A stretch of DNA of 64,000 nucleotides from Candidatus Zhuqueibacterota bacterium (GCA_022616415.1 JAKEEU010000343.1:60103-124102), one strand, 5' to 3'; shown: positions 33,932-43,311, numbered from the stretch's first letter. Notes: a model not told the origin generated them from the sequence alone. Numbers and translations are program-made.

Positions 33932-34348
33932 TTAGCGGTTGCGGCGTTTGACGATGGACAGCTCCTTTGCGCCGGCTTGCCGCGCGGCGTCGAGGGCGCC
34001 AACCACGCGATCGTGCATCACTTGCTCGTCCGCGCTAATCACCACCAGCTTGTTCTTCGTCATCGCCAGCAAAACCCGCAAGCTATCCGTAAGTGCGGCC
34101 GGCGCGATCGTGACGCCATTGATGATGACCTCGCCGGATTGTTTTATGTACACTTCGGCCCGCAGCTCGGTTTGTTGCGCACCCGCCGCGGCGTTGCCCA
34201 CATTCGGCGTGGAAACCGTGATAGTGGACTGCAAGATCATCGGCGTCATCACCATGAAAATAACCACCAACACCAGCGAGACGTCGATGAGCGAGGTCAA
34301 ATTGATCTCGGTCAAGCCGGTGTCCGTGTCTTGAAATTTACTTTTCAT
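33932..34348 (-). CDS. ExbD/TolR-family motor subunit (module 2, first)
   Basis: A 138-residue ExbD/TolR protein. The start is set at the ATG at 34348 (MKSKFQDTDTGL) because the longer frame upstream runs into a simple intergenic repeat. The transmembrane helix contains the conserved Asp (INLTSLIDVSLVLVVIFMV). The periplasmic domain ends ELSIVKRRNR. The 196 bp to the next exbD contain a TCCCGC-CAC-GCGGGA hairpin. Confidence 0.9.
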   Translation of the reverse strand: MKSKFQDTDTGLTEINLTSLIDVSLVLVVIFMVMTPMILQSTITVSTPNVGNAAAGAQQTELRAEVYIKQSGEVIINGVTIAPAALTDSLRVLLAMTKNKLVVISADEQVMHDRVVGALDAARQAGAKELSIVKRRNR

Positions 34349-34358
34349 AAATGTGCAG

Positions 34359-34472
34359 AGGGCGTAGGGCTGAGGGCTTAGAGCGGAGGGCATAGTGCCG
34401 TGGGCTGAGGGTAAAACACATAAAGGAATGCATGCCCTATGCTCTACGCCCTCTGCTCTACGCTCTCAGCCC
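34359..34472. repeat. Simple repeat of GGGCTGAGGGC / CTCTACGCCCTC units
   Basis: Degenerate units such as GGGCGTAGGGCTGAGGGC and the inverse CTCTACGCCCTCTGCTCTAC surround a short unique core between the exbB and exbD genes of module 2. It belongs to the low-complexity repeats scattered in such genomes and opens the frame artificially upstream of the exbD start. Confidence 0.65.
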
Positions 34473-35087
34473 TCACTGCGCAATCCCGAGAATAACACGA
34501 ACCTTTTTCGATGCCGCTTCAATTTCCGACATGATCGTTCCGACGCGGCGCAAAAAATAATTGTAGGCAATCACCGCCGGAATAGCGACCACCAGCCCGG
34601 CGGCGGTGGTGATCAAGGCTTCCGCGATGCCGGCGGAGACCACGGACGGGCCGCCGGAGCCGGAAACGGCAAGGTCGCGAAAAGCGCGGATAATGCCGAC
34701 GACCGTGCCGAAGAGTCCGATGAACGGCGCGATGTTGCCGAGCGTGCCGAGAATGCTCAAATAGCGCTCCAGCTTCATCTTCTCTTCCAGAGCGGCGGCT
34801 TCCATCAGCTCGTTGACGCTTTTCGCGCCGAGCGAAAAATTCTGCAAGCCCAATCGCACGACCGCGGCGAGCGGCGCGGAGGAGCGCTGGCAAAACTCAA
34901 TGCCGGCCTTGGCGCCGCCATCACGAATCGTTTTGTTGAGAGTATGAATAAACATCTCGGGGTTGATGCGCGTGCGCCGAAAATATATCCACCGCTCAAA
35001 GATAAAGGTGATCGTGACAAGCGAACAGCCAAACAGAATGATGAAAGTCGGACTGGTGCGAACCGTTTCCCAGAAGCTCAGCTCCAT
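34473..35087 (-). CDS. MotA/TolQ/ExbB-family proton channel protein (module 2)
   Basis: A 204-residue three-helix TolQ/ExbB-type protein. Helix 1 is SPTFIILFGCSLVTITFIFERWIYF (about 12-36). Helices 2 and 3 form the channel: LSILGTLGNIAPFIGLFGTVVGIIRAF (about 110-136) and ALITTAAGLVVAIPAVIAYNYF (about 157-178), with the conserved GLFGTVxGI and TTAxGLxxAIPA motifs. With two ExbD subunits it forms a proton-driven motor that energises the TonB-like protein. It lies 20 bp after the FHA/AgmX gene. Confidence 0.92.
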   Translation of the reverse strand: MELSFWETVRTSPTFIILFGCSLVTITFIFERWIYFRRTRINPEMFIHTLNKTIRDGGAKAGIEFCQRSSAPLAAVVRLGLQNFSLGAKSVNELMEAAALEEKMKLERYLSILGTLGNIAPFIGLFGTVVGIIRAFRDLAVSGSGGPSVVSAGIAEALITTAAGLVVAIPAVIAYNYFLRRVGTIMSEIEAASKKVRVILGIAQ

Positions 35088-35107
35088 ACTTTGCTACAAG
35101 CGACTCC

Positions 35108-36493
35108 TCAGTTTATCTTGTTGAAAACGATCGGATACACGACCTTCATCTGGCCTTGTGCAATCGCGTCGTACTTCCAGCGGCGAATCGCATCGACGAG
35201 CTGGCGTTGAAAATCCGGAATCGGTATCTCCGACGATAGAATGGCGACATTAGCGATGCTGCCATTAGGGTTGATCGTGACCTCAACTTCCACCTTGCCG
35301 CGAATATCCGGATTGGTCTTCAAAAATTTTTCATAAATATATTGCAACCGCCCAATATTCTGCGACAAAACTTTATATAGTGACTGCTCGTTTCTGGCGC
35401 CGACCGCTTCTTGCGATCCCGTTACTTTCTCGATTGGCGCCACGTCGATCTTGCTTTTTTTCTCGAGTTTGACTGCCGGCGCGCTCGCAGCGTCTTTCTT
35501 CAAAATATCGTCAATGCTGGAATTGCCGCCCTTGCCGGCGCCAAGCTCACCATAAGCCAGCAACGCGTTAAGATCGGTGTTGCTGTTGGCAGACTCGCTG
35601 CGGCCGGCGGAGAGCTTGCCGCTGCTCATCACTTGATCGAGGCCTTTGGCTAGTTTGTCGTTGATAAGCCGGTTCATCAAAGTGCTGCCGTCGCTTGTGC
35701 CGGCACCTCCGATGAGCGCGAGCACGCCGACTTCTTCTATATTAACGCCTTCCCCTGGCTTGTCAGAGCCATACCCCTTTTTTTCTTTCGCCGGCTTTTC
35801 GGCGGCATTAGGCTCTTCTTTTTTCTTCTCGCTGTTTTCGGCCGTAGTGGATTCGGTGGCGGTCGTCGTTTCCGTCTTGAGCTCAGTTTGAGCGCGAATC
35901 TCTTCTACCGGCTTGAATGTTGCGGCGATCTTTTGCACTTTCTGCAGCAGCTTGGCCTGATCGGCTTGCCCGGGCGGCGCGATCTTCACGGTGCTCGCCC
36001 ATTGCACGGCCACCATTTGCAAAACGAGCAAAACGGTTACCAGGCCTTTGAAAAATGGATCTTGCGTCAAGCTTTTGGTAAAAGCCCGAAACGGCGAAAA
36101 GCCTTCAAACTGAACGGTTCCAGCCGCCGCGCCATCAAAAGCAAAATCGATGCGAATATCGCTGAGAACCAAGTGGCCGGATTTTCCGGGTGTGAGGGGC
36201 AACGCCGGACAACCCTCGTGCCTGGGCAAAAGATCGTGCAACAAAAGATCGGAAAAAGCCAGCCGGCTTTCGTCATAGACGACTTCGCCGATGCTATTCT
36301 CAGCCAAACGCAGCTCGTAGCCGGACGCGGTTGGAACGAACACGCGCAGCCGCTTTGGAAATCCCTCGCCATACAATACAACGTTATTATCGGGGCTTCG
36401 TCCGACGGTAAATTCTTCCTTGCCGCGCAGATAGCGATCCGTCACTTTGCCGTTTTGCGCGATGCGAAGTTTTAAATTTTGTTTTTGCTTCAT
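35108..36493 (-). CDS. FHA-like/AgmX TonB-like energy transducer (module 1), GltG-like architecture
   Basis: A 461-residue protein. The cytoplasmic N-terminus (about 1-125) is FHA-like (FTVGRSPDNNVVLYGEG, later LVLSDIRIDFAF) although the Ser-x-x-His of canonical FHA domains is not obvious. One transmembrane helix follows (FKGLVTVLLVLQMVAVQWAS, about 148-167), then a Lys/Glu-rich periplasmic linker and the AgmX/PglI C-terminal domain (QSLYKVLSQNIGRLQYIYEKF ... AIRRWKYDAIAQGQMKVVYPIVF). FHA-TM-TonB-like is the layout described for GltG of Myxococcus. It is followed by exbB of module 2. Confidence 0.85.
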   Translation of the reverse strand: MKQKQNLKLRIAQNGKVTDRYLRGKEEFTVGRSPDNNVVLYGEGFPKRLRVFVPTASGYELRLAENSIGEVVYDESRLAFSDLLLHDLLPRHEGCPALPLTPGKSGHLVLSDIRIDFAFDGAAAGTVQFEGFSPFRAFTKSLTQDPFFKGLVTVLLVLQMVAVQWASTVKIAPPGQADQAKLLQKVQKIAATFKPVEEIRAQTELKTETTTATESTTAENSEKKKEEPNAAEKPAKEKKGYGSDKPGEGVNIEEVGVLALIGGAGTSDGSTLMNRLINDKLAKGLDQVMSSGKLSAGRSESANSNTDLNALLAYGELGAGKGGNSSIDDILKKDAASAPAVKLEKKSKIDVAPIEKVTGSQEAVGARNEQSLYKVLSQNIGRLQYIYEKFLKTNPDIRGKVEVEVTINPNGSIANVAILSSEIPIPDFQRQLVDAIRRWKYDAIAQGQMKVVYPIVFNKIN

Positions 36494-36586
36494 TAAACAG
36501 TTAGCTGGTTTGCCGGTTAGCCAGTTGGCCGGTTAGCGAATTAACTGGCTAACTGGCAAACAAGCCAACCGGCTAACACGTTGTGG
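36494..36586. repeat. Imperfect palindromic repeat of GTTAGCCAGTTGGCC units
   Basis: Degenerate GCCGGTTAGCCAG/CTGGCTAACTGGC units fill the gap between the FHA/AgmX gene and the preceding exbD. Confidence 0.6.
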
Positions 36587-37099
36587 TTATTCCTTTTTGT
36601 ACACGGCGAGCAACATGTTGTTGAAGCCGACGCGACCACACGTATACATGACTCGTTTGATCACCGCGAACGAGGCGTCGCGATCGCCCATAATATCCAC
36701 CGTGCCGTGAAAGCCGAGTCGCTCATCCATCGCGCCCAACTTTTCCGCCACCTCGCGGCTCTGCACCAAACCGGCTTGCAACGGCGCGATCAGAAGATCG
36801 CCGTTGGTTTTTATTTCGTCGATCTTGATGAGCGGCTTGTCATCGAGGATAATCCACTCTTTGGTCACGGAGATGATCGGCGCGGCCTTGGGCGGCTTGT
36901 CGCTGGTGGATTCGGGCAACTGCAAATCCTGCGACGTGGTCACGATTTGTCCCTCAGCCGAAAAACTCTTCAACAAAAACACCAAAAGAATGGTAAACAT
37001 ATCCAAAAGCGAATTCAACCGCAGCTCAAAGCCCGGTTTTTTCTTGGGACGGCTGCCGAAAACGGAAAAGGTCTTGCTGCTTTTGCTTAGTTTCAACAT
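36587..37099 (-). CDS. ExbD/TolR-family motor subunit (module 1, second)
   Basis: A 170-residue ExbD-like protein with a basic N-terminus (GSRPKKKPGFELRLNSLLD). The transmembrane helix keeps the proton-carrying Asp (LNSLLDMFTILLVFLLKSF). The periplasmic domain is longer than in classical ExbD and ends in VMYTCGRVGFNNMLLAVYKK. It starts 3 bp after the stop of the Asn-variant ExbD at 37103. Confidence 0.88.
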   Translation of the reverse strand: MLKLSKSSKTFSVFGSRPKKKPGFELRLNSLLDMFTILLVFLLKSFSAEGQIVTTSQDLQLPESTSDKPPKAAPIISVTKEWIILDDKPLIKIDEIKTNGDLLIAPLQAGLVQSREVAEKLGAMDERLGFHGTVDIMGDRDASFAVIKRVMYTCGRVGFNNMLLAVYKKE

Positions 37100-37102
37100 A
37101 AA

Positions 37103-37564
37103 TCAACCTGAGATCGAAATATTCGGAAAGCCGGATTCGCGGCAGTGGTCCATGACTTTGATCATAATGTCGTATTTGATGGCGTCTTCCGGCTGAATCA
37201 CCACGTCTTCGGCATCAGGGAATTTGCCCTTGATCTGCCGGAGATTCGCCTGCAATTGCTCAAAGTCGTATTGCTCGCCTTTTTTGGCAATAAAAGGAAA
37301 ATTGAAAGTCGGGCTTTTCAGTTCAAAGCCGCTCTGCCGGATTGCAAGCATGTTGAGCACCAACTGCTTCTGTTGCTCTTGCGTCACGGACTGGGGAGCC
37401 GCTTGCTGGCTCAGCGAAGGCAGCGACATTTCCAAAATGGCAATTTTAACAAATGACGCCGTGAGCAAAAGAAACGGCACGAGAATCAAAAACACGTTCA
37501 TGATCGGCGTCATCTGCAGATCATCGCCGCCCGTCCGTTTGCGCACCACTGCTTTCAAATTCAT
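37103..37564 (-). CDS. ExbD/TolR-like subunit with Asn in place of the channel Asp (module 1, first)
   Basis: A 153-residue ExbD-family protein. The transmembrane helix reads MTPIMNVFLILVPFLLLTA: the position that is Asp in ExbD (Asp25) and TolR (Asp23) is Asn, encoded AAC. The rest of the family pattern is intact (FEQLQANLRQIKGKFPDAEDVVIQPEDAIKYDIMIKVMDHCRESGFPNISIS). It overlaps the upstream exbB by 4 bp (ATGA). Because the next gene is an ExbD with Asp, the pair would give a motor with one proton-binding and one non-binding type of subunit. Confidence 0.88.
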   Translation of the reverse strand: MNLKAVVRKRTGGDDLQMTPIMNVFLILVPFLLLTASFVKIAILEMSLPSLSQQAAPQSVTQEQQKQLVLNMLAIRQSGFELKSPTFNFPFIAKKGEQYDFEQLQANLRQIKGKFPDAEDVVIQPEDAIKYDIMIKVMDHCRESGFPNISISG

Positions 37565-38190
37565 TTCTCGCCTCGACCGCGAATCAAACGCTGGTAAATA
37601 CGCGCCACGTTTTCGTTGATTTCATTGACGACGGCGCCGGAGCGCTCGTTCAGGATGGAATAGACCACCAAAGTCGGAATGGCGACGACCAGGCCGAAAG
37701 CCGTGGTGTTCATGGCCACGGCGATGCCTTGGGCCAGCAACGCCGCTTTTTGCGAGGCGTCCGCCGCAGTCACGGCTTTAAACGAATCGATCAGCCCGAA
37801 AATCGTGCCGAGCAAGCCGAGCAGCGTCGCAATATTCGCCAGCAGCGACAAATAGTTGGTGCGCTTCTCGAGCTTGGGCAGCTCGCTCATCGCCGCCAGC
37901 TCCATCGCCTGCTGAATATCTTCCGGCGCTTTGCCGTACTCCTCCAGCCCCGCTTTGGTGATGCGCGGCAGAGAAGCTTTGGAAACGCTGCAAAACTCCA
38001 ATGCGGTTGACACGCTCCCTTTCTGAAGCAACTCCAAGATTTTGTTGACAAAAGCCGTCGTATCGATGCGATTCTTGAAATTGATATAAATGAAGCGCTC
38101 GATCATGATCGCCACGGAAAAAACCATGGTGAGCAAAATGGCGTGCATCCATCCGCCGCCGTCGCGATAAAAAGCGATAATACCTTCCAT
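37561..38190 (-). CDS. MotA/TolQ/ExbB-family proton channel protein (module 1)
   Basis: A 209-residue TolQ/ExbB-type protein from the ATG at 38190; a TTG at 38199 is an alternative and GGAG lies between the two distances. Helix 1 is AILLTMVFSVAIMIERFIYINF. Channel helices are LSLLANIATLLGLLGTIFGLIDSF and AVAMNTTAFGLVVAIPTLVVYSIL, with GLLGTIFGLI and TTAFGLVVAIP conserved. First motor gene of module 1, coupled to exbD by a 4-bp overlap. Confidence 0.92.
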   Translation of the reverse strand: MEGIIAFYRDGGGWMHAILLTMVFSVAIMIERFIYINFKNRIDTTAFVNKILELLQKGSVSTALEFCSVSKASLPRITKAGLEEYGKAPEDIQQAMELAAMSELPKLEKRTNYLSLLANIATLLGLLGTIFGLIDSFKAVTAADASQKAALLAQGIAVAMNTTAFGLVVAIPTLVVYSILNERSGAVVNEINENVARIYQRLIRGRGEK

Positions 38191-38238
38191 ACTGAGCAAA
38201 TTCTCCTAAATGTTGTTGCTTGAACCGAATGAAAATCG

Positions 38239-38613
38239 TTACCAAGGAATCTGGCCGCGCGGGTAGCTGCGGGAAATGCGGGGAAAGCGATCCTTTTCCA
38301 TGGAACGGAAAATTTCACGAAAAAAAGACCGGTCGATTTGAATGCCGTCCACTTTCGGGTCGTTGCCCGGAATGATGAACAGCGCCTGCGGCTTGGCGAT
38401 GCTGCCAAGCACTTCCACCTTGTCGAGAAAAATCCGCACGTTTTTTCCGCTCTCGTCTATGGCCGGAGCAGGCAGCGTATCCGCGGCTGCGGCTGGTGGT
38501 GTTGCTGTGGCCGGTTGCGGCGCCGGCTGATCCTGGGCTGTGGCCGGCCTCCATCCAAAAATAGCGATTGAGAAAATAAAAGCGGTGGCAAAAATCCAGT
38601 GAATTCGTTTCAT
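38239..38613 (-). CDS. Small exported protein of the motor cluster, function unknown
   Basis: A 124-residue protein with a signal peptide (residues 1-26, ending RPATAQ), an alanine/proline-rich linker (QPAPQPATATPPAAAAD) and a folded-looking part (GKNVRIFLDKVEVLGSIAKP ... DGIQIDRSFFREIFRSMEKD). Its place directly before exbB of module 1 suggests a periplasmic accessory of that motor. No family recognised. Confidence 0.75.
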   Translation of the reverse strand: MKRIHWIFATAFIFSIAIFGWRPATAQDQPAPQPATATPPAAAADTLPAPAIDESGKNVRIFLDKVEVLGSIAKPQALFIIPGNDPKVDGIQIDRSFFREIFRSMEKDRFPRISRSYPRGQIPW

Positions 38614-38652
38614 GGCAAAATATTAGTATGATAAACCATCATCAGTTGAGAT

Positions 38653-38736
38653 GTCATTCAGGAGGCTACGCCTGTAGGGAATCTTTTTTGAGTCCAAGAC
38701 GATTGCTTGAAAGAAACAAGATTCTTCCAGAATGAC
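38653..38736. repeat. Inverted repeat of the GTCATTC / GAATGAC family
   Basis: GTCATTC..GGGAATCTTTTT on the left and AAGATTCTTCCAGAATGAC on the right are imperfect inverse copies. It contains GGCTACGCC, a short motif also found near 7563, 32252 and, inverted, 63768. A related GTCATTCTGAA/GGAATGAC pair flanks 59732-59838. Confidence 0.65.
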
Positions 38737-38767
38737 ATTTCCATTATTTTTGCGAACATCAGTAAAT

Positions 38768-41700
38768 TTATTCGTTATTCGCAGCGTTCAATGGATTGGC
38801 GCTGCTGTCTGCGCCCAAGCCTTTGGAGGTGTCCGGAGCGGCGCCGTTGGTGGGCACGATGCCATGCGCCGGCACCTCAACTCCCAGCTCGGCGGCCAAC
38901 ACTTGAATGCGTTGCCGGCTTTGCTCCACCCAATCATTGCTGATGTTGTTTTCCTCGGCCTGCTTGACATTGGCTTGATAGGCGGCCAACGCCTTTTCCT
39001 TAAAGGGGCGAATTTTTTGCTGAAGCTGTTCTTCGTATTTGGCCAACAGCTCGCCGGCGATTTGCTGCCGGGGCGATTCCCAGAAAAAGCGCGCAAATTC
39101 CTCGAACACGCCGCCGATGCGATACGAAGCGGCCGTCGTCCAATCCGCCACCTGATAGGTCGCTGCATCCTTGTAGGCCGCCAGCACCTCGTTAAAAAGC
39201 GTTTGCTTGCGCTGCAGGTTGCGATCCAGCGGCGGCTCGAGATTGACCTGGCGGTAATTTTCAAAACGAATCTCGCCGAGCAGGAATTGTGCTTGCGCCG
39301 GCATGTAAACATCCACCGGCTGTGATTCGCTGACGGCGGTGCGATGACTTTCGATGGTGCGCTGGAAGTAGGCCGAGGCTTGCGTATAATCTTTGCGCTT
39401 GTAGCAGATTTCACCGGCGCGGCACAACGCTTCGAGATATTGCGCCGGATCAGTTTGGTAAGCCGCCAGATAACGGTCGTAAGTTTTCAGCGCATTCTCC
39501 AGCAGCCCGGCATTTTCGTAACACTGCGCCGAGGCAAAAACCGCTTTGGCGGCATAAGGAGAATTTTCATGCACGCTCACGAGCGCGAGATAATTTTGCG
39601 CCGCCCGCGTCCAGTTATTCAACTCTTCGCACAAGGTTGCTGCTTTAAACAGCGCTTCATCAACTCGGGAGGAGCCTGGAAATTTATAATACAGCTTTTC
39701 GTAAAGATCAATCGCCTTTTCTTTATTTCCTGCTTGCTCGTATTGCAGCGCCGCTTCGACCAACGACAGTTCTGCAATCGTCGTATCCGAGCTGGTCGTG
39801 GCGATATTGTCAAAAGCCTGAGCGGCCACGGAAAAATCGCCGCGTTTTTTGAATGCTTCCGCGAGCTTGAACTTGGCGGAATTGATGAGCCGTTTGGCGC
39901 GCTCGACCTGGCGGGTGGAATCCGGAAATTTTTCAACGACAGTGCGCGCCCATTTCTCGGCCTCGAGAAATTGCTCCGCCTGAATTGCGCATTGCGCATT
40001 CAACAGATGGGCCTGCACGACAAAACGGCTCGCCGGCAAATCGTTGCTGATCTTCGTATAAACCTGCTGCGCCATGGCATATTGCCCGATGCCGAACAAG
40101 CTCTCGCCGTACTTCATCAAAATATCGGGCAGTTTGTCGCTCGTCGGCAGCATTTTGATGAAATCATTGCACGCCGCCAGAGCTTTAGGGTAAACCGGAT
40201 TGGGCACGCGCAACGACTTGGTCTCGCCGGTTCCCAGGAAATTCGCCAATACAAAAGTCGTGGTGTCGCTGCCCGGCGCCGTCTTCAATTCCTCGAAATG
40301 CGCGAGAATGCGGTTATAAGCGGCCTCGGCTTTGAACTCCGACTCGGGAAAATTCGTGACGACTTTTTGATAAGCGTCGGCGGCATTGGCAAAATCCTTG
40401 ATCTCGTAATAACATTCCGCCTGGAAATATTGCGCTTTGCCGGCATTGGCGGCCTTCGGAAATTTGCCGCGAAAACTGTTGTACCGCTCGATGGCGAGGC
40501 GATAATGGCTCACGCCACCCTCTTTTTGGCCGCGGGCTTGGGCTTCGGTTGCCAGATTGAACAACGTTTCTTCGGCCATGCTAAGGACACGCTCGCGCGC
40601 CGGCCCTTCCGGAAATTTATTCACCCAGGCGCTGCCCGGCCCATAGTTTTGCACCAAAGCCTCGCGCGCCGCTTCGGCCTTTTTCGGATCGCCGGCCTGC
40701 AGATAATTCGCCGCAATCTTGCTTTGAAATTCCGGCGCTTGCTCGTGGTACGGCCACAACCGCAAGATGGCTTCCAACGTTTGAACGGCCTCTTCGTAAA
40801 AATTGCGGACTTGGTATGTATCGGCCAGCCGCGTGAAAATATCGATGCTGTAGGGCTTGACGCCGACCTGCTGCATGAAAGTCTCGGCCTTGCGCGCGCC
40901 GCCGAAATCCGCAAAACATTGCGCCACGTACTCGATCGACTCTTTGCGCAAATCGGTTTTGGTCCTGCCCAAAACCTCCGTATTCTGCGCTTTGTTGACA
41001 AGATTGATGTCGTCGATCAGATAAATGAACGTGCTGATGGCTTTGGAAAAATCATTCTGATTATAATACGACCACGCCAGCTTGTACAGCGCCATGTCGA
41101 AAAAAGGATTCTGCCAATTGTTGAGCAGCTTGGAATAATGTTTGACGGCTTCCACGTACTGGCGTTGGTCAAAATAATACTCGCCCAAGCGGAAATGGCC
41201 TTCGAGGATGTAATCACTCTTAGGATATTCCGCAATCAGCTTTTGAAAAAATTCCCGCGCTCTGTCGACGTTATTTTCTTCGAGATGGCTCAAAGCAATT
41301 CGATAAACCACCTTGTCGTTAAAAGGCGCGGTGGGATATTTGTCGAGAATCTTGTATCCCATTTCGACCGCTTCGCGATGGCTGACGCGTGGCATCGCCG
41401 GCTCGTTTTTCAATTCGCCGGCGTCAAAACGCTTCAGCTCGGTTTCGTATTCCGCCATCTTCTGTTGATAGGCGTGCGCCGCGCGCTTGACGTAAAGCTC
41501 CACCAGTTGAAACATGACTGTAGGCGTAAAATCGTTGTCGGGATATTTGGCGATGAGCTGCTCGCCTTCGGTGATTGCCTTCTCGAGGTCGCGGACGTTG
41601 AGCGTTGCGGGCACAACGCCGGCTTCGCCGTCCGCCGGCTTGACGGGAGCCGCCGCGGTTTTATTGGCGGCTTTGTTTTTTCCTTTGCCAACGGCGGCAG

Positions 41701-41818
41701 ATTTGTTGGCATCCGCAGTGGTGACTTGAGCGGCGACGGCGCCTTCAATACAAAAAGAAAAGAGCACGGCAGCGGCCACCAGGCACAAGGGCGAAATATT
41801 CGTCGTGGTGTTTCTCAT
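38768..41818 (-). CDS. Large exported tetratricopeptide-repeat protein of the motor cluster
   Basis: A 1016-residue TPR protein from the ATG at 41818 (MRNTTTNISPLCLVAAAVLFSFCIEGAVAAQ is a signal peptide; a GTG 28 codons upstream is not preferred). From residue about 60 to the end it is built of TPR/Tol-Pal YbgF-like repeats, for example KYPDNDFTPTVMFQLVELYV, EYPKSDYILEGHFRLGEYYF and KFPGSSRVDEALFKAATLCE, at least 15 copies. Such proteins scaffold trans-envelope complexes in the periplasm. It lies between a second TPR gene and the small exported protein, all co-directional. Confidence 0.88.
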   Translation of the reverse strand: MRNTTTNISPLCLVAAAVLFSFCIEGAVAAQVTTADANKSAAVGKGKNKAANKTAAAPVKPADGEAGVVPATLNVRDLEKAITEGEQLIAKYPDNDFTPTVMFQLVELYVKRAAHAYQQKMAEYETELKRFDAGELKNEPAMPRVSHREAVEMGYKILDKYPTAPFNDKVVYRIALSHLEENNVDRAREFFQKLIAEYPKSDYILEGHFRLGEYYFDQRQYVEAVKHYSKLLNNWQNPFFDMALYKLAWSYYNQNDFSKAISTFIYLIDDINLVNKAQNTEVLGRTKTDLRKESIEYVAQCFADFGGARKAETFMQQVGVKPYSIDIFTRLADTYQVRNFYEEAVQTLEAILRLWPYHEQAPEFQSKIAANYLQAGDPKKAEAAREALVQNYGPGSAWVNKFPEGPARERVLSMAEETLFNLATEAQARGQKEGGVSHYRLAIERYNSFRGKFPKAANAGKAQYFQAECYYEIKDFANAADAYQKVVTNFPESEFKAEAAYNRILAHFEELKTAPGSDTTTFVLANFLGTGETKSLRVPNPVYPKALAACNDFIKMLPTSDKLPDILMKYGESLFGIGQYAMAQQVYTKISNDLPASRFVVQAHLLNAQCAIQAEQFLEAEKWARTVVEKFPDSTRQVERAKRLINSAKFKLAEAFKKRGDFSVAAQAFDNIATTSSDTTIAELSLVEAALQYEQAGNKEKAIDLYEKLYYKFPGSSRVDEALFKAATLCEELNNWTRAAQNYLALVSVHENSPYAAKAVFASAQCYENAGLLENALKTYDRYLAAYQTDPAQYLEALCRAGEICYKRKDYTQASAYFQRTIESHRTAVSESQPVDVYMPAQAQFLLGEIRFENYRQVNLEPPLDRNLQRKQTLFNEVLAAYKDAATYQVADWTTAASYRIGGVFEEFARFFWESPRQQIAGELLAKYEEQLQQKIRPFKEKALAAYQANVKQAEENNISNDWVEQSRQRIQVLAAELGVEVPAHGIVPTNGAAPDTSKGLGADSSANPLNAANNE

Positions 41819-41923
41819 TGCTGTACAGTCCCTTCTCCAAGAATAAAGCAGTTTACAAGAGTTTAGCGGTCTGAACCGGAGTGCGAAACCGAAGTTTTGC
41901 ACTCCGAATCCGTTTGGCTAAAT

Positions 41924-43311
41924 TCATTTGGGCATTCCCTTGAGAAACAAAGCCCTGGCCTTGCCGTATTCGGCGTATGCATGCCAGTGCCGGCGCGATT
42001 CCTTTCGCTCCATTTCCTTTTGCATAAGCTCGATATTTTGCGAAGCCTCTTCAAAAAGCTTACGCTCCGCCACGATATTTTCGATCAATTCATCTTGCGA
42101 GCGCGTCAAACGGCCCAGCTCGTCTTTGATGTACTTCGGAACCGTTTTGCCGTTGAGGTTGATGGTGGTCAGCAATTTCGATTCCAGCACCAAAAGCTGG
42201 ACTTTGAGCTTCTCCATCAGTTGCTCCTGCTGGCGCAGCCCGGTCTCCACCTGGACGACGCGCTCCGCGATATTGTTGGCTTCCGGATACCTCGACCTGA
42301 TGTAATCATACTCTTTAATCGCAAAGTCGTAAAAGCCCATTTGCAGATAACATTGCCCCAGCAAAAAGTGCGCCTCCTCGCCATACTCCGTCTCGTCGTA
42401 ATTCTTGTTCAGCTCGTTGAGCGTTTTGACGGCGGTCTGAAAATCATTCTGCTTGATCGCAGCCCAACTGCTGGCCAGTAGCGCCTGCGGAAAAGTTTCG
42501 TGCTCCGGATTGATGCGGCGAAAGTGCGCGACGGCTTCCGCGTAGTAGCCCAGCTCGTAGTAAATGTAACCCAGCGTCAAGTGGGTGTTGTTGATGGCGT
42601 CACGCTGTTCGGGCCGAATGAGCGGCATGGCGAGCAGCTTGCGCAGCGCGGCCACGGCCTTGGTGACCATTTTTTTTTTAAGTAGGCCAGCCCCACCGTG
42701 TACAGGCTGTGATCGAAATATTCGCTGCGGGCGCGCACTTTGTTGAGCGTGGCAATGGTGTTGTCGTAATCGCGCTGGTGATAATAAGCCATGCCCGCGT
42801 GATAGCGGGCGCCGTCGATGATGTCGTCGTCCGGAAAGCGCGCCAGAACGCCTGAAAAAATCTTCAAGCTTTCGCCGTAATTCTCGGTTTGATAATAAAC
42901 GCGCTGCAAGCCGAAGAGCGCTCTGGGCAGATATTTGCTTTGCGGATATTTTGTGAGCAAAAACCGAAACATTTTTGCCGCTGATTTGTACATGGTCATT
43001 TCGCACATGCTCTCGCCCAGATGGCACAGCACACCGTCGGCCTGTGAAAAGGCGGGGTAATAATCGAGCAAAATGATCAGCTCGCGCGCCGCCTTCCAGT
43101 ACGCCTTCTCGTCGTATAATTTCAGCGCGCTTCGATACAATCGCGACGCCGCCTTGTCCATGTCATGGTCGAGCAACTGTTCGGGCGTGCGCTCTTGTTC
43201 CGCCGCTTTTTCCTGCGACCAGCACAATGAAGACGATCCAGTTAAACTCGTCAAGCTGAACGCGCCGATACCAACCAAAAAGGCAAGCATATTCGTTAAT
43301 CTTCTTCTCAT
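41924..43311 (-). CDS. Exported TPR/coiled-coil protein interrupted by a -1 frameshift at an A10 run
   Basis: Two overlapping frames make one protein. The first, from ATG 43311, has a signal peptide (RRRLTNMLAFLVGIGAFSL) and TPR repeats up to GLAYLKKK, then runs out of frame to 42577. The second continues as MVTKAVAALRKL, with TPR repeats (LGYIYYELGYYAEAVAHFRR, EEAHFLLGQCYLQMGFYDFA) and a coiled coil to a stop at 41924. They join at ten consecutive A (minus strand, 42679-42670): a -1 shift, or 11 A, restores about 461 residues. Either slippage on the A run or a homopolymer sequencing error explains it. Member of the motor cluster. Confidence 0.8.
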
